Of a DNA stretch of 25,758 nucleotides, positions 7,371-17,769 are shown in pieces. A model generated the notes under the pieces. The model was not told the DNA's origin and did no database searches. It worked only from the letters and a program-made list of their open reading frames with translations. A program made the translations under genes and the position numbers. The stretch's first letter is position 1. Every line of letters starts with the position of its first letter. The stretch comes from Acanthaster planci (taxonomy: Eukaryota; Echinodermata; Asteroidea; Valvatida; Acanthasteridae), in the NCBI RefSeq assembly GCF_001949145.1, contig NW_019091433.1:954999-980756 (forward strand). Direction: 5' to 3'.

Positions 7371-9359
7371 AAGTTTACAGATGATGTCTTTGCATATGTT
7401 TTGTTAGGAATTAAACTTGAACTTGCTATCACATTATATTTTCAACTCTAATTTTAAACGTCATTGCTGTACAATGCATTGTAAAGCACTATCCCTCAGT
7501 AAACAAGCTAGTATTTAAAACTGATACCACGAAATGTTTACGTGTATTCGCAGACCACAGTTTGGGCAGTGTTCTTTCTGGTAATCTCTTGCAATTGAAG
7601 CTAATCTGTCTGTGTGGCTTTATCGAGGCAAACATTCAGTTTTCTCAGTCAAAAATGTGTGGAACGACTCGGGATAACATTGGAAAATCTGTAGAACGCT
7701 ACATGGGACTTCAAAATGAGGTGTCCATTGACCCTCGGCAACGATGTTTAAGAGTTTAAACTCTTACATTAAATTAAAATTCAAGAAACTCTGTGAAATC
7801 TTTAAACAACATTTAACTTCTTTGAGTGCCGTGCTCACACTTCAACGGACTTTTTTTCGGGGCGGGTGCTTTGGCCCATAACCAAAGGTTAAACGAGGAG
7901 ATATTCTGTTTCTCCTGTTTATTTACCTTCATTTTACCCTCTTACCTTTCAAAATCAATTACACATAGGACATATAAATACTTAAACCGTGAGTTGAATG
8001 AAACCCTTCATCTAGAATGCGCGGAAACTGGAGATGTAGAACTTTATAGTAATACAACCTCACATATTGAAAAAAGGGGACAGGCTATTTTTTCCTTCCA
8101 GTCTCAGTTTGGCTACATTGCATTGATAGAGGTCTACTGAATAAGCAGGTTTTTCTGAGTCTTGATATAACGTTCATGGATTTTGTGGCCGCAGTGTGCG
8201 TGGTAGCAACTTTGGTCCTTCTTAACCAGAACAAGCGGCCATGTGACAAAATTTCAGTTTTGCAAATGCACACTACAGAAGCTGTAAAAATGGGTAAAAG
8301 AATTCTGGAAAATGTTTTACCACATTTTGATTTATATTTAATCAATGCTGGGTAACTGTTGGGTTGGGAAAATGGTGAAGATTGGGGAATGTAACAAGCG
8401 GTTGCTGGAGTAACTTACTACTAAGTGCGGAAAAAAAAACAACTTTCATTTTGTTCTCATTTTCCATGTTGACCAGAGTAGGCTTATCTCAACGCAGCAG
8501 AGTTAGGTTACTTTAACAAGAGCAATTAAAAAATTGAGTTTCAAGCCATGACATTTTCCAATATTGAATACTGGTTTCCCGCCAATATCAGCAAAAATTT
8601 GTTTCAAAATAATACAAGGCCCACTGAAATTCGTTTTAAATGAATGCTGCTTCAGATGAGCGTTCGAATATCAAAAGAAGTCACTCGAATTCGTTTATAT
8701 TTTAGAATTACTTCAACAAATACGTTCATTCGATATAGTCAGTTGTTTATTTAACTTCATTAATGGCTTTATAGGAAGAGAGTAAGAAAGAGTTAGGAAT
8801 AATAATAATAGTAATAAAACAACAATATGTAATAATATAGAAAGACAGTAATCAAGAATTCCAATTGATATATAGGCAACATCTTTCACATATGTGAATT
8901 TAAATCTATTCCTACGCTTTCTGGTATACGCATACGCTTTCTGATTAGTATTTGCCCAGAGGAGGTAAAATCTGTTTCAGCGGTGGATCGTGGTACTGTG
9001 GTACTTTGTTAAAGGACACTGCAGAAACTAGCGGCCTCTGGTCTAACAAAAACGTTACCAACGTAGATATGCAGACGCCGATCTACTTCCATCAAGCATG
9101 TGTATTATTCTGGCTGACACTTCCCCTAGAAATGAATGTTTTACACGGATAAAAAGTCTGATTTTCAAGGAGGTGGTGTAAAGTGACTGCAAGATATTAC
9201 CCCCCCCAAAAAATACTCCGTATGGCTAGGCAGGGAAAATGTACAGATGTGAAATTTGTGAAATAGTTTAACAGCCTTTTGTAACTCACGTGCTTACTGC
9301 AAGTTGCTCTTATAATAGGCACAAATCGCAGATGAGCGGGGCGTGAGCGTGGGTGTGAT
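7371..9359. other. Anonymous AT-rich spacer
   Basis: Several short frames occur (for example 7562-7759 and 7826-8140 plus), none with a recognisable domain. The 7826-8140 frame contains a good acceptor-like TTACACATAG at 7959-7968 and a GTGAGT at 7989-7994, so a small exon is conceivable but unsupported. A run of AATAATAATAATAG lies near 8799-8812. No RNA gene was seen. Confidence 0.35.
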
Positions 9360-9509
9360 TTACGTCAATGGCTGTAGCCAATCTATTCAAACGCGATTAT
9401 AAAATTGTGAGCTTCTAAAAATGTGGAAATTCCCAACAACATGATAAACAAACGGCTGCTGCTTAAAAATAAAATTATCAGATTTGTCAACAGAACCAAG
9501 CTTATATAA
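9360..9509 (+). promoter_or_regulatory. Candidate promoter of GTPase gene 1
   Basis: Within 150 bp are TTACGTCA (9360-9367, CREB/ATF-like), CCAAT (9378-9382), TATAAAA (9398-9404), a perfect NF-kB decamer (9425-9434) and TATATAA (9503-9509). A strong splice donor follows at 9781. The layout suits an inducible TATA promoter with a start near 9535; TTCAAAGAA at 9530-9538 also fits a STAT-type TTC-N3-GAA. All assignments are by motif only. Confidence 0.4.
9425..9434 (-). promoter_or_regulatory. NF-kB site, gene 1
   Basis: GGAAATTCCC, i.e. GGGAATTTCC on the minus strand, a perfect match to GGGRNWYYCC. It lies 68 bp upstream of TATATAA. The identical decamer occurs twice at the matching region of gene 2. 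Confidence 0.5.
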
Positions 9510-9534
9510 CAAATGACTGGTATCATTGGTTCAA

Positions 9535-9780
9535 AGAAAAACGACGAACCCTGGAAGTTTGTTGAGTTGTCCTCACACCTGGATGCCTGCTGCGTCTGGG
9601 AATAAAGTTCGAGTGGGTTGGGATCGTCAGGAGTTACTCTTTGGATTCGCTGTGCAGTGGTTCATCAGCGACAAAGTTGACTCAAAGGGGCAACAGGACA
9701 AGCAGAGAGTACAGAGGGAATAGACACTGCATCTGACGAATGACCTATACCATCAGGACTGTCGTGTTATGTTTCAGGAG
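9535..9780 (+). other. Candidate first (noncoding) exon of gene 1
   Basis: The right edge is GAG|GTAAGTTA at 9780/9781, a near-consensus splice donor. The left edge is only estimated from the TATATAA box at 9503. A 65-codon frame (9526-9723) is open here but unrecognised and ends before the donor, so I treat the exon as 5' UTR. It would splice to 10659 or 12354. Faint similarity to 20690-20871 (TCTGGGAAT, ATCA-CG, AGCA...ACAG blocks) hints that gene 2 has a related first exon; this is not strong. Confidence 0.35.
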
Positions 9781-10658
9781 GTAAGTTAATGCCAGAAAGT
9801 AAATATGGGATGTCATCTACCACGATTTAAAATGCGGTCAGATTATTAGTATCCGTTTCGTCATTCCGTAAAATAAAGGGGCAAATGGTTAATTTTTCTT
9901 AGATAACTGGGCTGAATTCTTTATGAATTAAAACGGGAACAATTCATTTCTGTGTTATGGAAACGTATTGATACGAATTTTGCAAAACTTTCCAAGTCTC
10001 TGCGGGTTTGTTAGATATTTCGCTATTTTCTTGCGGCTGTTTAAAAATCAAAATCTCACGAGTTTTCCGTGTGATCCTGGTCAAAGAACAAAATTCTCGA
10101 GTCGTTTTGCAAAGTTTGAGCGCGAGAACATGAAACCTGTGCCAAGAACACGCCGCAAGTATAAGCTGTGGTATGGTGTTATATTAACAAAAAAAAAAAG
10201 GATTTGACTCTTTTTTTGGGGGGGGGGATAAGTTTCCCCTTTAATCAAACCGGCTGTAAATAATGTGACAATTAGACCTTGGGTAAACAGGTTAGTTATT
10301 TCACAGAGCAAGTGAGCACAGTCCTTTTCTTCCTACCACACAAAACCGTTGACGTTGGTGTATTAAACTACCACATAACTTACAAATTGACATTGCATCT
10401 TTTAAACTTTCCAAATGTTACGATAATATTTCTCGGATCATTAACCTGACGATATGCCCTTTAAATTAAAGAGCGCTCTTTGGTTCGGTTTGTTATTAAG
10501 CACTAATTTCTACATTCTTTATACTACTAGAAACTTATAATTTTCTAGCGTTATCTATATCTTAAAAATTAAGGGTTTGGATATTTGAATCTATTACATT
10601 AATAACCGTGATGACCAACTACATGTATACACATTTGTGGTCTGGTTTATTTTCTCAG
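9781..10658 (+). other. Candidate intron of gene 1
   Basis: Bounded by GTAAGT (9781) and TTATTTTCTCAG (10647-10658). Inside are A- and G-runs (10190-10228) and the 14-bp palindrome AAAGAGCGCTCTTT (10468-10481). No independent gene was seen. Confidence 0.35.
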
Positions 10659-10711
10659 GTAATCGTAGGAGCTTACACAATCTGCTGTGCATGCAGTTGT
10701 TAGCATGACAG
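10659..10711 (+). other. Candidate 53-nt internal leader exon of gene 1
   Basis: It is preceded by a pyrimidine-rich acceptor ending TTTCTCAG (10651-10658) and followed by ACAG|GTAAGA (donor at 10712); both sites are strong. It holds two ATGs (10691, 10705). The first is followed by TGA within the exon. If spliced straight to 14686 the second reads MTAYQ then stop, so both would be short upstream ORFs, and the main frame meets TAG at 10701. No copy was found upstream of gene 2, so it may be an alternative exon specific to gene 1. Confidence 0.4.
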
Positions 10712-12353
10712 GTAAGAGTCTATTGCACTTCTGATCTAAGTTTCGTAACTGTAAGTTAGGGGTTTAAAAAATGAATCGTTTTGAAAATGGGTCTTTATCG
10801 ATCCGATGGTTGATTAGGAGTCAGAAAGAGATTTGGCATGTGAGTGGTTAGGCCTGGTACCGTGTAATGTAGCCAATCAACTTTAGTAGGCGATCAACTT
10901 TATTTTAAATTTTTGGGGAAGGGTTTCGGCATTTGGAGAAAAAGTACCAATACACGGACACTGATACCGCAGGCATATCGGCCTAATATGACAGTTGCCT
11001 GTAGGGTACGTACTTGGCAAATCTGTAAGATGTAAAAATTCCGAAGCACCTTTTTGTGTTGGCCTAAAGCTAAGCACATTTAAATATGCATCATCTACTG
11101 TACAGTGTATGTTAACTGTCACCTGCTTAGTGGGGAACAATGCATTGTTACTTGTTCAACCGTGACACTGAGCACATGATCAATGTGCCTTTGGAAAGAA
11201 GATATTCACGCCTCTCTGGAGACATACAAGGCTTAATTAAGAAATTTTGCAGATTTCCTATAAAATTGAACTTGGGTTTCCTTTATTTTGATATGCCCTG
11301 CAGTTTAATGCAATTGATAGATCTTCATGTCACTGGCATATATCTTCATTGTGGGCCAACGCAATAAAGCACTTCGCTCATTGAATGGTTCTGTAGGATC
11401 TGTGAAGCCCCTAATGTTGAATCAGAAGCGACCTCTTATCAGAATTTAATCTGCTTTCTACAATAATGTTGAAAAAAACTTTGCATGGAATAACAGAAAA
11501 TTCTAAATAGGTCGTGCAAACACTGAGGCATGATTTCGTGATGCAGTACATGGGAAGATAAAGCATTACAAAAAAAATGACCATCATATTAAATTTAAAT
11601 GCATGACTTCTTTCTTCTAAAGAGCAGCGGGGAAATACACGACAAAAAAAGGATATACTTGAAAGCCCGCTGGTACTGCAGGTGAACATGAAAGCGAAGC
11701 AGATTTTAAAAATGTGCAGCAAAATTTCGCGCCAGCTGACCTGTTAACGTTTATCTGACGTCACGAATTCATGTTTGTGTTTGCTTTCGTGCCATTTATG
11801 AACTGGCCTTAATACAGAAGAAATTATTCATTAAAACGACAAACGAAACGAAACCTTACCTTACCTTACCTCACCTCATACATTACATCACCACACCTCA
11901 CCTCACCTAGTAACTCACCTCACCTTAACTTTACTTTACTTTACTTTTTACTTTACTTTACTGTTTACTTCATGACTACAGCCCAAGTCAACACAGTGCG
12001 ATATAAATAAAAATGTAATGATCTGAGCTGCCAACAAGGTCTAGTAAGAGCCGTTATAGCGAAAAACGCACGTTGCTGCCATGACCGGCGCACAACAATG
12101 TCCCCCTCGGATTTTGCGATGATTAGTTCGGCTGCTCATCATTTCTGCTATTATCAGCATTATCCGTATTACCAACGTCACCCCCATCGCCATCTATGAT
12201 CATCTCCGATAGTTCCCAATCACTGTTTGGATCAGCAGCATTGGTTACAAACAACAACAGCAACGCATGATCCCCAGACAGCATGAAAATGGAATCGTGT
12301 TTCCCACCTATTCTCTTCTGCCATGCCCCACCCTTTTATTTTCTATTTTTTAG
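10712..12353 (+). other. Candidate intron; no independent gene supported
   Basis: Contains a 75-codon plus-strand frame (11140-11367) with a good Kozak context that ends just before AATAAA (11363-11368), and a 103-codon minus-strand frame (11411-11722). Neither has a recognisable domain. The simple repeat at 11853-11967 is listed separately. Confidence 0.35.
11853..11967. repeat. Pentanucleotide minisatellite (CCTTA/CCTCA/CTTTA)n
   Basis: Starts as CCTTA units, changes to CCTCA with interruptions, and ends as CTTTA/TTTAC units, all on one strand. The gradual change of unit suggests an old slippage tract. Confidence 0.85.
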
Positions 12354-12446
12354 ATTGATAGAACCCGAGTGAGAGGACACTTTTAGTCAGCTGATCGCGT
12401 GTCTTGTTTTGAATCCTATATCGAGACAAGCCAACTTCCCTGTAAG
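12354..12446 (+). other. Conserved noncoding exon of gene 1 (5' UTR)
   Basis: Acceptor CTATTTTTTAG (12343-12353) after a long pyrimidine tract; donor AAG|GTAAAT at 12447. A GTAAGG five bases earlier (12442) is an alternative donor. It is homologous to 22323-22418 upstream of gene 2: over 12412-12464 against 22384-22436, 41 of 53 bases match without gaps, running across the donor. There is no ATG, all frames contain a stop, and the substitutions are not biased to third positions, so it is best read as untranslated leader. Splicing to 14686 would bring the CDS exon in. Confidence 0.6.
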
Positions 12447-14685
12447 GTAAATTTTGAAACAGATAAGCATTAAAAGATAATATATTTTCTTTGCCAGACA
12501 AGCTGTTGTTTAAGACTGACAAGACTCACAAACACGCAAGAATGTTGGGGCTTAATATGTCATGTCTATACCACCTGCCACTCACGCTCCTGAACCATTG
12601 TCTGATGTCTGAACCATTGTCTGATGTGATTGTACAAGTGCTTGTTAAATGGAACGAATTGATTAAAGGCCATGGCTCAGTCCGGTTGAAAAGTTAGAGG
12701 CAATTAGAATTTTTTAGTCATTCTTCATTTCACAAAATTAAGAATGTACACAGATCCCAGGGGAAGGTTTCAAAACAGAAAAACAGAAACGCATGCATAA
12801 TGTAGACAAAAACAAAACAAAATTAATGAAAAATTACAATTACTTTCACTATACAAAAACCAGCGATGAAAACGTAATTTTTTTTAGATAAGATAAAGAA
12901 ATCTTTATCCTAGGAAACAGAAAGTAGGCTATAATATTAAAGAGGTTATGAACTTCCAAAAATTAAAACAAATCGAGGTAACTGGGGAGCTGGAATCACC
13001 AAAAGTCTACAATGTCAGGGAGGGACGGTTTTCCCAGGCCATGTTGTGGCGGGCATTCCAAATAATGGAGCCAGAGAGCAGAGCAATCCGGCTGAGACCC
13101 TTCTTGAGATCATGGAGCTACTAATCACAAGAAATTTAGAACGAAGTCCCCACCGACCCGTATTCCGATTAACTGCTCCGGTCAACTCCGTTGACAATAC
13201 GCAGTTACTGTTGGCCGCAGTGTAGACGACCCTAGACATTCTTTATACACAGTGGTTTATTTGGCAAAAGTCGGACGTTTAAATTAAAACATTAACGGTA
13301 GAGAACAAATATCCAAAATATAAACTACGATATTGCTATCATGATTCGTAACCCTAGATGTTTCTACGGCTAAAAGAAGGTTGAAATATGCACTTGACAA
13401 CTTGGCGAGGTTTCATACCGAGCCAGTTGTGGCCAATGACAGAAAGGACAACGAATCTTCCCATGTTTTTGTGTATTTTATTTTCTCTAGACCAACTACA
13501 TTCTTTGTTTTTTTGTGTCATGTTTTGGAGAATTCATGTTTGTCAATAATTCTGTTTGTCGTTAAGAGAAACGTTCTTGGTGTGCAAAGACGTAACCAGG
13601 CTTTCATTGTCATTGGAATATGAGAACAATGACGGAAATTATCGAAATTTAAGTCTCCGATGACGGTGGTTTCCATCTCGATGGCGGCCATGTTGAACGT
13701 GCGGAAGTTTACGGACACGCATGCGCGGTACCCACAATCCTCTGCAAATGCAACTCTGAGCATTCCTTATAGCCCGCAAGCGGCACGTAACTTGTTTTAT
13801 TCTTGCAGCAAGTGCAGTGCTGACGGTGGCCTTCATTGACCCTTTTGATCTCTGTATGTGCTTACTCCTTGTGTATAAAAGCTCCATGTTGAGATTCTGT
13901 TTTTTTGCTGGCTTGGAACGTAGCCTGTAAACACCTTTCATTCTCCGCTGAAATGTTATCCTGTAGCAACCATGTCAGGCTTTAAACTAGTGACCAAAAT
14001 GCAACTGAATGATCCAGAATATCTGAATACGCCACAGCAGTATCGAACTTGGATTTGTATGCTCTAATTAACCGAGTTCAACTTTGGCGCCAAGTCAACT
14101 GGCCTTGTTTAAGAGATACTCGGCAAGAATTCAAAACAGGGTTCAGTGTCTCCCTATTTCCACAAAACTTTCATTCAGCGGTAGCTCTCTTGCCCTCAGT
14201 ACACAAATTGCTAAGTGTGGGTAAAAGTCGATGGATGCACGAACTGCAAAGCTTAGAAACCCTCTAGGTCAGCACAAAAATTCAGCTTAGGAGTACATGG
14301 AGATACACTAAGGGCTCTGTGCTTACTTGATATAGCGTTGTATTTCGGGGCTAGCGCTGAAAGCCAAAAACTGCTTATCGTTTAAGCGAAACATTCCGAG
14401 GGTGTAGCAGAGCTATGAAAGTGGTCGTGGTTTACGTCCCACGCTCTTGTTATGATCCCATAACAAGGTCCCTGGCCAACAGTCAAGGACATAGATGTTT
14501 ACAATGACCCTCAAATTCGTTTCAAATAACTGTGACAATATTAAGTACTCATTATCCTTAATTTCATGATTCAGAAAACGGTTAAACTCTCATGCCTAAA
14601 AAGATGAAATGCTTATTTCTCGAGTAAGACGTCCAAAAAGGTTTTCTTAGTGATTGATCTCTAGTCTTTCTAACCTTTGTTTCAG
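12447..14685 (+). other. Candidate last intron of gene 1
   Basis: Begins with the conserved GTAAA(T/C)TTT and ends with the acceptor CCTTTGTTTCAG (14674-14685). A minus-strand frame at 13015-13239 is unrecognised. The GC-richer island at 13640-13760 is listed separately; otherwise the stretch is anonymous. Confidence 0.4.
13655..13745 (-). promoter_or_regulatory. YY1/ETS/NRF1-like promoter island, minus orientation
   Basis: On the plus strand: GATGGCGGCCATG (YY1-like, 13680-13692), CGGAAG (ETS, 13702-13707), and GCATGCGC (NRF1-like half, 13719-13726), then CCCACAATCC. On the minus strand the YY1 core overlaps an ATG at 13691 in an excellent Kozak context (CAACATGGC), resembling the SAASATGGCGGC start element of short-leader housekeeping genes. 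That ATG opens 57 codons (to 13518) with no recognised domain and no clear donor. It may be a relict or antisense promoter inside the intron of gene 1. Confidence 0.3.
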
Positions 14686-14701
14686 CGTATCAGTGAAACT
14701 T

Positions 14702-16351
14702 ATGGTCTGTATGGAGGTTTCAGAAGAACTACCAGGGCCTGATTCAACCGACTATGCAGGAAGACTATCTCAGCTTTATTTGTGTGAAGATGGAGGTCAA
14801 CCAAAAACTCTGACCATTCCACTGGATCAGATTTTAAGATCAGAAAACTATTGTTGTTTTTCCTACGGTGAGCAGTCTAAGGCATACCAACACCACAAGG
14901 TGATAATGTTAGTTGGTGCTACAGGTGTCGGTAAGAGTACCTTGATCAATACAATGATTAATTATATCTTAGGGGTGAAGTGGGAAGATGACTTTAGATT
15001 TAAGATCGTAGATAAACGGGTAGAAGGACCACAGTCGCAGGCGCACAGTCAAACACAAGTTATAGCTGCATACACTATCCATAGCAACGAACACCACACC
15101 ATCCCGTACACACTGACAATCATTGATACGCCTGGGTTTGGAGATACAAGAGGTATTGAGCGCGACAAAGCAATCGTTCATCAGGTCAAAGAGTTTTTCT
15201 CCCATCCCGAGGATCACCATGTGGATCATCTCGACGGTGTAGGCTTTGTAGCAAATTCAACGACCGGACGTCTTACTCCCACCCAAAAATACATCTTTTG
15301 GTCAATTTTGTCTTTATATGGCAAAGACATTGAGCCTAATATAATCATTCTTGCCACATTTAGTGACAGAGGACGCCCACAGGTTGTCTCAGCATTCGAA
15401 GAGGAAAACATCCGTTGCGAGGGCAACTTGTTCAAGTTTAACAACTCGGCACTATTTGAGTGTAATGTGGCAAAGGGAGGGAGTGACAGTGGTGAAGACG
15501 ATCTTGCTGTTCCTCATGCGTACTGGAAAATGGGAATGAGGAACATGAAGTCCTTTTTCAAGTCACTCGACCAACTGGAACCAGTCAGTCTTGTTCTCAC
15601 GAAGGAAGTCCTCTGTGAGCGTTTACGTTTGGAGAATACCTCTGAAAACATGCACCAACAGATTCAAACAATTAACACAAAAGTTGAGCAACTGAAGAAA
15701 GAAAGCGAAGCAATCGAACGTCATAAGAATGATATTGGGCGAAAGGAAGGTTTTCAAATCACAACCCATATTTCAAAATTGGAAAGGATTAAGACAGAAG
15801 AAAGCGCAATGAATTGCAACAAGTGCAATTATACCTGTCACTACCCGTGTTCACGTAAGAGAACAGCAAACTATTGGTGTCGTGCTTTCGACATGAAAGG
15901 TAGATGCACTGTATGTCCCGAGAAGTGTAAGGCACATTACCATGATCAGCAGCTTGTAAGGATAGTGACCAGAGTGGTGAAGAAAACGGAGACATATAAA
16001 GATATAAAGAAGCGATACGAGAAGACAACAGGTCGAGACCTGTCAGTCGAGCAGGTAACACAAGAACTCAAAACTGACATTCAAAATCACATGCAGTGTT
16101 TTGTTGACATGAATGTTGAGGCTTGTAGGTGTACGCAACGTCTTCAAGAAATCGCCCTTAAGCCTCAAATGAGCATGAAAGAATATGTAGATATTTTAAT
16201 CGAGAATGAAAAGAGAAGTCATGTGCTGGGTTGGGAAGATAGAGTAAAAGCTTTTGAACAAATGAAAAGCCGAGACGAGGCATTGTCACAAGGCAAAGCA
16301 GTGAAATTTAAGGCACGCGTTTATGACATTTTTGTTAAAAGCGACACCTGA
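14702..16351 (+). CDS. P-loop GTPase with Cys/His cluster, gene 1 (AIG1/septin-like)
   Basis: 549 residues in one exon. G domain: P-loop GATGVGKS (72-79), G3 DTPGFGDT (142-149), TFSD (219-222) where NKxD is expected, and a G5-like NNSALF (247-252). A charged helical or coiled-coil stretch follows (about 295-344), then a cluster C-x2-C-x3-C-H-x2-C-x9-C-x8-C-x2-C-x3-C (372-409), likely metal-binding, and a helical C-terminus. The exon starts at 14686 after TTTGTTTCAG. The first ATG is 14702; the ATG at 14711 aligns exactly with the start of gene 2 and may be the real one; neither has a purine at -3. I recognise a family of uncharacterised GTPases in fishes and marine invertebrates; GTP binding is expected, the cellular role unknown. 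ATTAAA at 16359-16364 may direct polyadenylation. Only the family call is firm. Confidence 0.9.
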   Translation: MVCMEVSEELPGPDSTDYAGRLSQLYLCEDGGQPKTLTIPLDQILRSENYCCFSYGEQSKAYQHHKVIMLVGATGVGKSTLINTMINYILGVKWEDDFRFKIVDKRVEGPQSQAHSQTQVIAAYTIHSNEHHTIPYTLTIIDTPGFGDTRGIERDKAIVHQVKEFFSHPEDHHVDHLDGVGFVANSTTGRLTPTQKYIFWSILSLYGKDIEPNIIILATFSDRGRPQVVSAFEEENIRCEGNLFKFNNSALFECNVAKGGSDSGEDDLAVPHAYWKMGMRNMKSFFKSLDQLEPVSLVLTKEVLCERLRLENTSENMHQQIQTINTKVEQLKKESEAIERHKNDIGRKEGFQITTHISKLERIKTEESAMNCNKCNYTCHYPCSRKRTANYWCRAFDMKGRCTVCPEKCKAHYHDQQLVRIVTRVVKKTETYKDIKKRYEKTTGRDLSVEQVTQELKTDIQNHMQCFVDMNVEACRCTQRLQEIALKPQMSMKEYVDILIENEKRSHVLGWEDRVKAFEQMKSRDEALSQGKAVKFKARVYDIFVKSDT

Positions 16352-17359
16352 AAACAAAATTAAAAGGCGGAGAGAACTAAAGCAACCCCATCGTTTTTCA
16401 ATTTAAGGACACAAATAGCTGCGTAGTCATAACCGAAGTTACTTTATGAGATCCAGTGGGCGTAGCCGGGGAAGCAAGACGAAGGGAGACTGCCCCGTGG
16501 AACGCGGTTATTCAGTTGGGGCTTATTATTTGCTGAAGATGGGAAAAAATAAGCTATATACAGTCTGGGAAACAAAACCCAGATTTGTTTGTCTGACAGA
16601 TAAATCTGTTTACAAAGAGACAAGTCTTGAGTATGGAATAAGAAAAGGGAAAAATACATACGTAGCCTGTAACTACATTCCAATCTTTACACTATTGACA
16701 CACAAATGCACGATGCATGTTTCAAAATTCAAGTCACGACACAACTTAAGTATTAATTTCAGGAAGACTGAGGTTAGCTTGTAAGTCTTGGTGTTCACAA
16801 ACCAGACAGGAACGAAAATCATTGCCATGGAAAAAAAATGCTTTCTGAGGTATCTGCTTTATTTCCCATGTGTTGAAAGAGGGACTAAAATCTGTCCATC
16901 AATTCAAATGTCATGCCTACTGCAGGCGCTGGCTCTGCGGTTTTTAAGACGTCCTCTACGTCATTAAACTATCAATGTATCCCGAAAAGAGCGAGCGACC
17001 GAACTTGATTCGATGTCTCCCAAATGAAAACTTTCCTTGGCCATATCTCCGGGTGAAACGGCAACAACTTAGTAAAATGATACCACCCAAGATATGGCGA
17101 AGAGAAAAGGAGTAAATGAAATCAGCATAAATGGGGTCATTCAAATGAAGTAACGAACAAGCATTCTCTGAATATTGCAACTTACTGTCACCGAAAAGCA
17201 CTGTCTGCATTGCCCCCTAACACCAACAGCTGTCGGTCAAGAAAGGATGAAACAGATCCACACACCTTAAAACGAATGTTTAAAAAGTGAAAGTTTTGAA
17301 AACAAATATTGCCTGCAATTGGTGACTCGCTTCTTCCTCTTTTTTTCATCCTTTTACAT
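16352..17359. other. 3' flank of gene 1 and spacer
   Basis: ATTAAA at 16359-16364 is the only nearby polyA-type signal; no AATAAA follows for nearly 2 kb. A 112-codon frame at 16446-16784 (first ATG in poor context) has no recognisable domain and its stop overlaps a GTAAGT; it may be 3' UTR or chance. Nothing else supportable. Confidence 0.35.
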
Positions 17360-17665
17360 TTTTGAAGGACCCCCCCGACATATTTTGTACAAGATTGTCA
17401 TTCAGGGCCCTCGATGAACTGGGGACACTGTTATTGTCCACTTTGTTCATGTTTGCCATATGAATGCAAAACCAAACTTTCTCACACACACAAGTGTGTA
17501 TTTGCTTGCAACTGGGGACCCCCTATTGTTCCTCTTTTGTTTGCACTGCTAACTTTTTTTTAGAAGACCACCCATATGTTTTGTATAGAGTTGTCAAACG
17601 GGGACCTTATATAGTCCTCTATTGTTCAGGGTCCCCAACTGAATGCAGAAACAAACTCACACTGT
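17360..17665 (+). repeat. Degenerate ~90-bp tandem repeat, three copies
   Basis: The core GGGGAC...TATTGTCC..CTTTGTT recurs at about 17421, 17513 and 17600, roughly 90 bp apart. Copies 1 and 3 are each preceded by an ATATTTTGTA/ATGTTTTGTA...TTGTCA block and followed by TGAATGCA(A/G)AA(C/A)..AACT..CACAC, so the higher-order period is about 180 bp. Old tandem duplication or satellite-like remnant. Confidence 0.55.
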
Positions 17666-17725
17666 CGCATATCTCCAGTTGACTGCGTGTCTACATAAAC
17701 GTAGCTGTGTATGTATTTTAGTCTC

Positions 17726-17769
17726 CCAGTCATGTTGAAGAAGACTAGCTTAAAGATTAACATGACTGG
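17726..17769. repeat. Inverted repeat, 11-bp arms, 22-nt loop
   Basis: CCAGTCATGTT (17726-17736) pairs exactly with AACATGACTGG (17759-17769). It could form a hairpin in DNA or RNA. No associated gene and no T-run typical of a terminator. Confidence 0.6.

Noticed and set aside
7826-8140. 104-codon frame with an Ig-like looking LHLECAETGDVELYS stretch
   Set aside because: No second conserved Cys/Trp pattern, no real start (it begins with GTG), and the splice sites inside it are not consistent with one exon.
11140-11367. 75-codon ORF followed by AATAAA
   Set aside because: Good Kozak context but no recognisable domain or promoter; a chance frame in an intron is more likely.
13015-13239. Minus-strand frame suspected of being a LINE end
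   Set aside because: Another frame gives SIIWNARHNMAWENRPSLTL, faintly like LINE C-termini, but no second RT block is present.
14654-14701. Extending the gene 1 protein upstream to 14654
   Set aside because: That start is TTG, and the segment includes the pyrimidine tract and acceptor TTTGTTTCAG, so it is intron.
14969-16061. Minus-strand frames inside gene 1 (for example 14969-15229, 15226-15444, 15789-16061)
   Set aside because: They are antisense shadows of a well-supported coding exon and have no domains of their own.
16446-16784. 112-codon ORF just after gene 1
   Set aside because: Poor start context, no domain, and no counterpart after gene 2; more likely 3' UTR or chance.
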